NCBI GenBank assembly: GCA_043747745.1 | Contig: JAYTOP010000097.1 | Location: forward strand, 1 to 26,596 | Reading direction: 5' to 3' | Source of the DNA: SZAS-103 sp043747745 | Lineage (GTDB): Bacteria; Pseudomonadota; Gammaproteobacteria; Xanthomonadales; Xanthomonadaceae | Length of the DNA: 26,596 nt | Part shown: positions 24,204-26,596 of the stretch, in pieces | How the letters are laid out: each line of letters starts with the position of its first letter | Numbering within the stretch: the stretch's first letter is position 1 | Position numbers and translations under genes: made by a program | Notes under the pieces: generated by a model | What the model saw: only the letters and a program-made list of their open reading frames with translations | Databases searched by the model: none | What the model was told of the DNA's origin: nothing

Positions 24204-24921
24204 GGATGACTGCCTCGGCATCGACGATGCGCCCATCGTCCAGGGTCACGGTGCGCGTCGCGTGGCGCATGGCCGCGTGTTCGTGCGTGACCATCACCAC
24301 AGTCTGGCCTTCGCGTACGAGGTCGCCGAGCAACGTGAGCAAACCCTGCGACGTGCGCGAATCGAGATTGCCGGTTGGCTCGTCGGCGAGCAGAATCGCC
24401 GGCGCATTCGCCAGCGCACGCGCGACGGCGACGCGTTGCTGCTGTCCACCCGATAGCGCAGCGGGAAGCTTGTGGGCCTGCTCGGCGACGCCAAGGCGAT
24501 CGAGCAGCGACACTGCGCGCGTGCGCCGCTCGCGTGCCGGCCAGCGATTGCCGAAGTCCATCGGCAACATGACGTTTTCGGCCGCAGTCAGCGTCGGCAG
24601 CAACTGGAAGAACTGGAACACGATCCCGACCGAGCGCCCGCGCCATGCCGAGAGTGCCTTTTCGGAGAGCGTGTGCAAGGCATGCCCATCGACGACAACT
24701 TCACCACTGCTCGGACGGTCGATCCCGGCGAGCAGATTGAGCAGCGTCGACTTGCCGCTGCCGGACTCCCCGACAATGGCGATGAATTCGCCCTGCCTGA
24801 TGGTGAGGTCAATGTCGACCAGTGCATTGAACGCACCGCCCGGGACGCGATACGCCTTGTTGATTCCGCGTAGCTCGATCAGTGGCGGCGACGAAGAACG
24901 GAGATTGTCCAGCAGGGTCAA
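24196..24921 (-). CDS. ABC transporter ATP-binding protein, LolD/MacB type
   Basis: About 241-aa ATPase driving the permease downstream. It shows Walker A GESGSGKST (about 51-59), the Q-loop FQFFQLLPTLTAAENVMLP typical of the LolD/MacB group, signature LSGGQQQRVAVARAL, Walker B ILLADEPTGNLD and the switch His in VTHEH. The start is not certain: the open frame continues to 25053, but that part looks non-coding. A TTG at 24921 has GGAG seven bases upstream and gives normal length, so it was chosen. The GGAG is part of a perfect 10-bp palindrome (24923-24932). The stop overlaps the permease start. Confidence 0.88.
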   Translation of the reverse strand: MTLLDNLRSSSPPLIELRGINKAYRVPGGAFNALVDIDLTIRQGEFIAIVGESGSGKSTLLNLLAGIDRPSSGEVVVDGHALHTLSEKALSAWRGRSVGIVFQFFQLLPTLTAAENVMLPMDFGNRWPARERRTRAVSLLDRLGVAEQAHKLPAALSGGQQQRVAVARALANAPAILLADEPTGNLDSRTSQGLLTLLGDLVREGQTVVMVTHEHAAMRHATRTVTLDDGRIVDAEAVIHA

Positions 24922-24922
24922 G

Positions 24923-24932
24923 GGAGCGCTCC
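24923..24932. promoter_or_regulatory. Palindrome covering the ABC ATPase ribosome site
   Basis: GGAGCGCTCC is a perfect 10-bp palindrome directly upstream of the proposed TTG start at 24921 and contains the GGAG ribosome site. It could bind a regulator or pair between mRNAs. The remaining divergent region to 25090 holds the promoters of both directions, which I could not place. Confidence 0.25.
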
Positions 24933-25090
24933 GATACGATCGATTCAGTGGATCGCACTGTAGGCTGCGACCGGGCGCATCGGCGGACAGCTCGACAGGC
25001 CCGTTCGACCGTTCAGCGAAAGCGCCGGATCGACACCGGAATCCCGATGGCATGCTTCATCGTGGCCACCACCAATCGACGGAGCTTTCG

Positions 25091-25705
25091 ATGAATCGCC
25101 TTTGCGTGTCTCTTGTTTCGCTGCTCCTGGCTTGCCCAGTCGTCGCATTCGCGCAGCGCGCCAGCGTTCCGGTTGCCATGCCTGCCAATCCGGCGTCGGC
25201 CAGTTCCATTCCGGCCGAGGCGAGGCAATTCGATTTCCTGCTAGGCCTATGGCAAATCGAAGTGCGCCCGAAAGTCAGCGGCCTGGTCGCGTTGATCCAC
25301 GGCACGCCGCGGCTCGCGGGAACATGGAAAGCGTGGCGTGCTGCCGACAGCCTCGGCATCGAGGACAACGTGCGCGTTGCCGATGGTTCCGGAAATCCGA
25401 TAACCTCTGACCGATCGCACAGGACATGGGTCAAGAGCGAGGGTCGCTGGAGGATCAACGGGGTCGACACGGCCCACGGCCGCAGCAGCACGGCGATCGC
25501 GGCATGGCGTGGCGGCGAAATGCATGTGGATGGCCAGTTCATCGACGCAGAAGGAGTGCGCACATTGACGAGGACGCGCTACTACGACATCACTGCCAAC
25601 GCTTTTCACTGGCAACAGGATCGCTCCGAGGACAACGGCAAGAGCTGGGAGGAAGCTGCGCTGACCATCGACGCCAGGCGATTGCCCGCCAGTCCAACGC
25701 ATTGA
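25091..25705 (+). CDS. Secreted lipocalin-like (DUF1579-type) hypothetical protein
   Basis: 204-aa exported protein of unknown function. Residues 1-21 are a signal peptide (AFA-Q cleavage); Cys15 in LLAC could instead be a weak lipobox. From residue 46, FDFLLGLWQIEVRPK resembles the opening strand of DUF1579/lipocalin-like domains (FDFWLGxWxV), and later strands (RTWVKSEGRWRINGVD, RTRYYDITANAFHWQQDRSEDNGKSW) fit the same beta-barrel pattern. The ATG at 25091 has GGAG seven bases upstream. It is followed after 42 bases by a histidine kinase gene and is divergent from the ABC transporter. Confidence 0.75.
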   Translation: MNRLCVSLVSLLLACPVVAFAQRASVPVAMPANPASASSIPAEARQFDFLLGLWQIEVRPKVSGLVALIHGTPRLAGTWKAWRAADSLGIEDNVRVADGSGNPITSDRSHRTWVKSEGRWRINGVDTAHGRSSTAIAAWRGGEMHVDGQFIDAEGVRTLTRTRYYDITANAFHWQQDRSEDNGKSWEEAALTIDARRLPASPTH

Positions 25706-25747
25706 TCAGGCTGCTCCCGCCGCCCGCCGGCCGAACAGGAAGAACGC

Positions 25748-26596
25748 ATGTCGCGTGGATGGATGTGGTTGCAGCTGGTCGTCGCATGGTTGCCGATGTG
25801 GGCGCTGTTCACTGCGATCATCGTGATCGTCCACGGCGTCTCGGGAGCTGATGCCGCAGTGGGCTCGTTGCGCATGGTCGCTGCCGGCGCGCTGCTCGGC
25901 ATCGCCGTCTACAGGTTCGCATCTCGGAAGCCGTGGCCGTATCCATTCCGGATCGGATTCGTCGGACTCCATGTGCTCGCCGCAGCGACCTTTGCGGTGA
26001 GCTGGTTCCTGTCCGTCTGCTTGATCGACAGCCTCGTGCTGGGTCGCCTGGTCTTTGCCGGCTCGAGCGTCGGCATGTTCCTCATCACCGGGACATGGCT
26101 CTACATCGTCGTGGCGGTCGTTGCGTATGCGAATCTCGCGGCCCGGCGCAGCGCGATGATCGAGGCGCACGCGGCACGCATGCAGCTCGACACGCTGCGC
26201 TCGCAATTGCATCCGCATTTCCTGTTCAACGCCCTGCATGCTGTCGTGCAATTGATCCCGACCGATCCGCACGCTGCTGTTGGCGCGGCGGAACAGCTTG
26301 CCGGAGTCCTGCGCATTGCGATCGAGGAGCAGCGCGACCTGATCCCCCTCGCGGAAGAATGGGCCTTCGTCGAACGCTACCTGGCGATCGAAGGCATCCG
26401 TTTCGGCGAACGCCTGGATGTGCGCGTGGAGTTGGACGAGGAAGCGTGTGAACTCCTGCTGCCCTCCTTCGCCCTGCAGACGCTCGTCGAAAATGCCGTG
26501 CGTCATGGTGCGACGCCGCGTGTCGAAACGACGGCGATACTTGTCGTCGCGAAGGCGGCCCAGGACGGATTGATGGTATCGGTCGTGGACCAGGGT
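25748..26596 (+). CDS. LytS-type sensor histidine kinase, 3' end outside the window
   Basis: 283 residues are present with no stop before the edge. The N-terminal half has four likely membrane helices (about 7-28, 40-56, 70-93, 103-127) without a recognised ligand domain. The His_kinase (LytS/YehU) domain starts at about 148: RSQLHPHFLFNALH with phospho-acceptor His157, then LPSFALQTLVENAVRHG (N box Asn249) and VVDQG, the start of the G1 box at the edge. About 60-80 residues are missing. The ATG has AGGA eight bases upstream. LytS-type kinases usually pair with a LytTR response regulator, expected just downstream. Confidence 0.9.
   Translation, partial: MSRGWMWLQLVVAWLPMWALFTAIIVIVHGVSGADAAVGSLRMVAAGALLGIAVYRFASRKPWPYPFRIGFVGLHVLAAATFAVSWFLSVCLIDSLVLGRLVFAGSSVGMFLITGTWLYIVVAVVAYANLAARRSAMIEAHAARMQLDTLRSQLHPHFLFNALHAVVQLIPTDPHAAVGAAEQLAGVLRIAIEEQRDLIPLAEEWAFVERYLAIEGIRFGERLDVRVELDEEACELLLPSFALQTLVENAVRHGATPRVETTAILVVAKAAQDGLMVSVVDQG

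Noticed and set aside
24922..25053. Longer N-terminus for the ABC ATPase
   Set aside because: The extra 44 residues have no ATPase similarity and extend far into the divergent promoter region before 25091.

Overview
The window is GC-rich, densely coded chromosomal DNA of a gammaproteobacterium, most likely of the order Lysobacterales (Xanthomonadales), possibly Rhodanobacteraceae. The order ndk-rlmN-pilF-rodZ-yfgM-bamB-der is the usual gammaproteobacterial housekeeping block. An ECF sigma factor paired with a membrane Ser/Thr kinase, and a G-rich inverted repeat between fadN and fadA, also fit that group. The genus is not resolved. I saw no tRNA, rRNA, CRISPR array, insertion sequence or prophage.

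Layout. 170-1150 (-): secreted M28 metallopeptidase. 1430-5592 (+): the most unusual locus, with a secreted protein of unknown function, an ECF sigma factor whose reading frame is broken, and a transmembrane Ser/Thr kinase whose gene starts inside the sigma factor stop codon. The extracytoplasmic half of the kinase is a diverged copy of the secreted protein, including four cysteines. 5802-8774 (-): molybdenum cofactor genes mobA-moeA-moeB, directly downstream of der. 8784-15541 (-): ndk, rlmN, pilF, rodZ, yfgM, bamB and der, without the ispG and hisS genes that often lie between rodZ and yfgM.

15811-20254 (+): a PsrA-like TetR regulator followed by fadN and fadA for fatty-acid beta-oxidation, with a PsrA-type palindrome just before the regulator start. 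20452-21673 (-): a beta-lactamase-fold serine hydrolase gene broken by an amber codon and probably by a frameshift near its 5' end. 21834-24921 (-): a MacB/LolCDE-type ABC transporter (ATPase plus double-FtsX permease). 25091-26596 (+): a small secreted lipocalin-like protein and the start of a LytS-type histidine kinase that runs off the window.

How the parts relate. The best candidate for an undescribed system is 1430-5592. I infer that an envelope signal is read by the periplasmic domain of the kinase and passed to the ECF factor, while the secreted paralogue competes with, caps or shares a ligand with that domain. ECF/kinase pairs of this type are known (PknS-EcfK in Xanthomonas, PknT-EcfP in Vibrio); the paired secreted copy of the sensor domain is the part I do not recognise. 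In this sequence the sigma factor needs a one-base correction to be read through, so the module may be inactive here or the base may be an assembly error.
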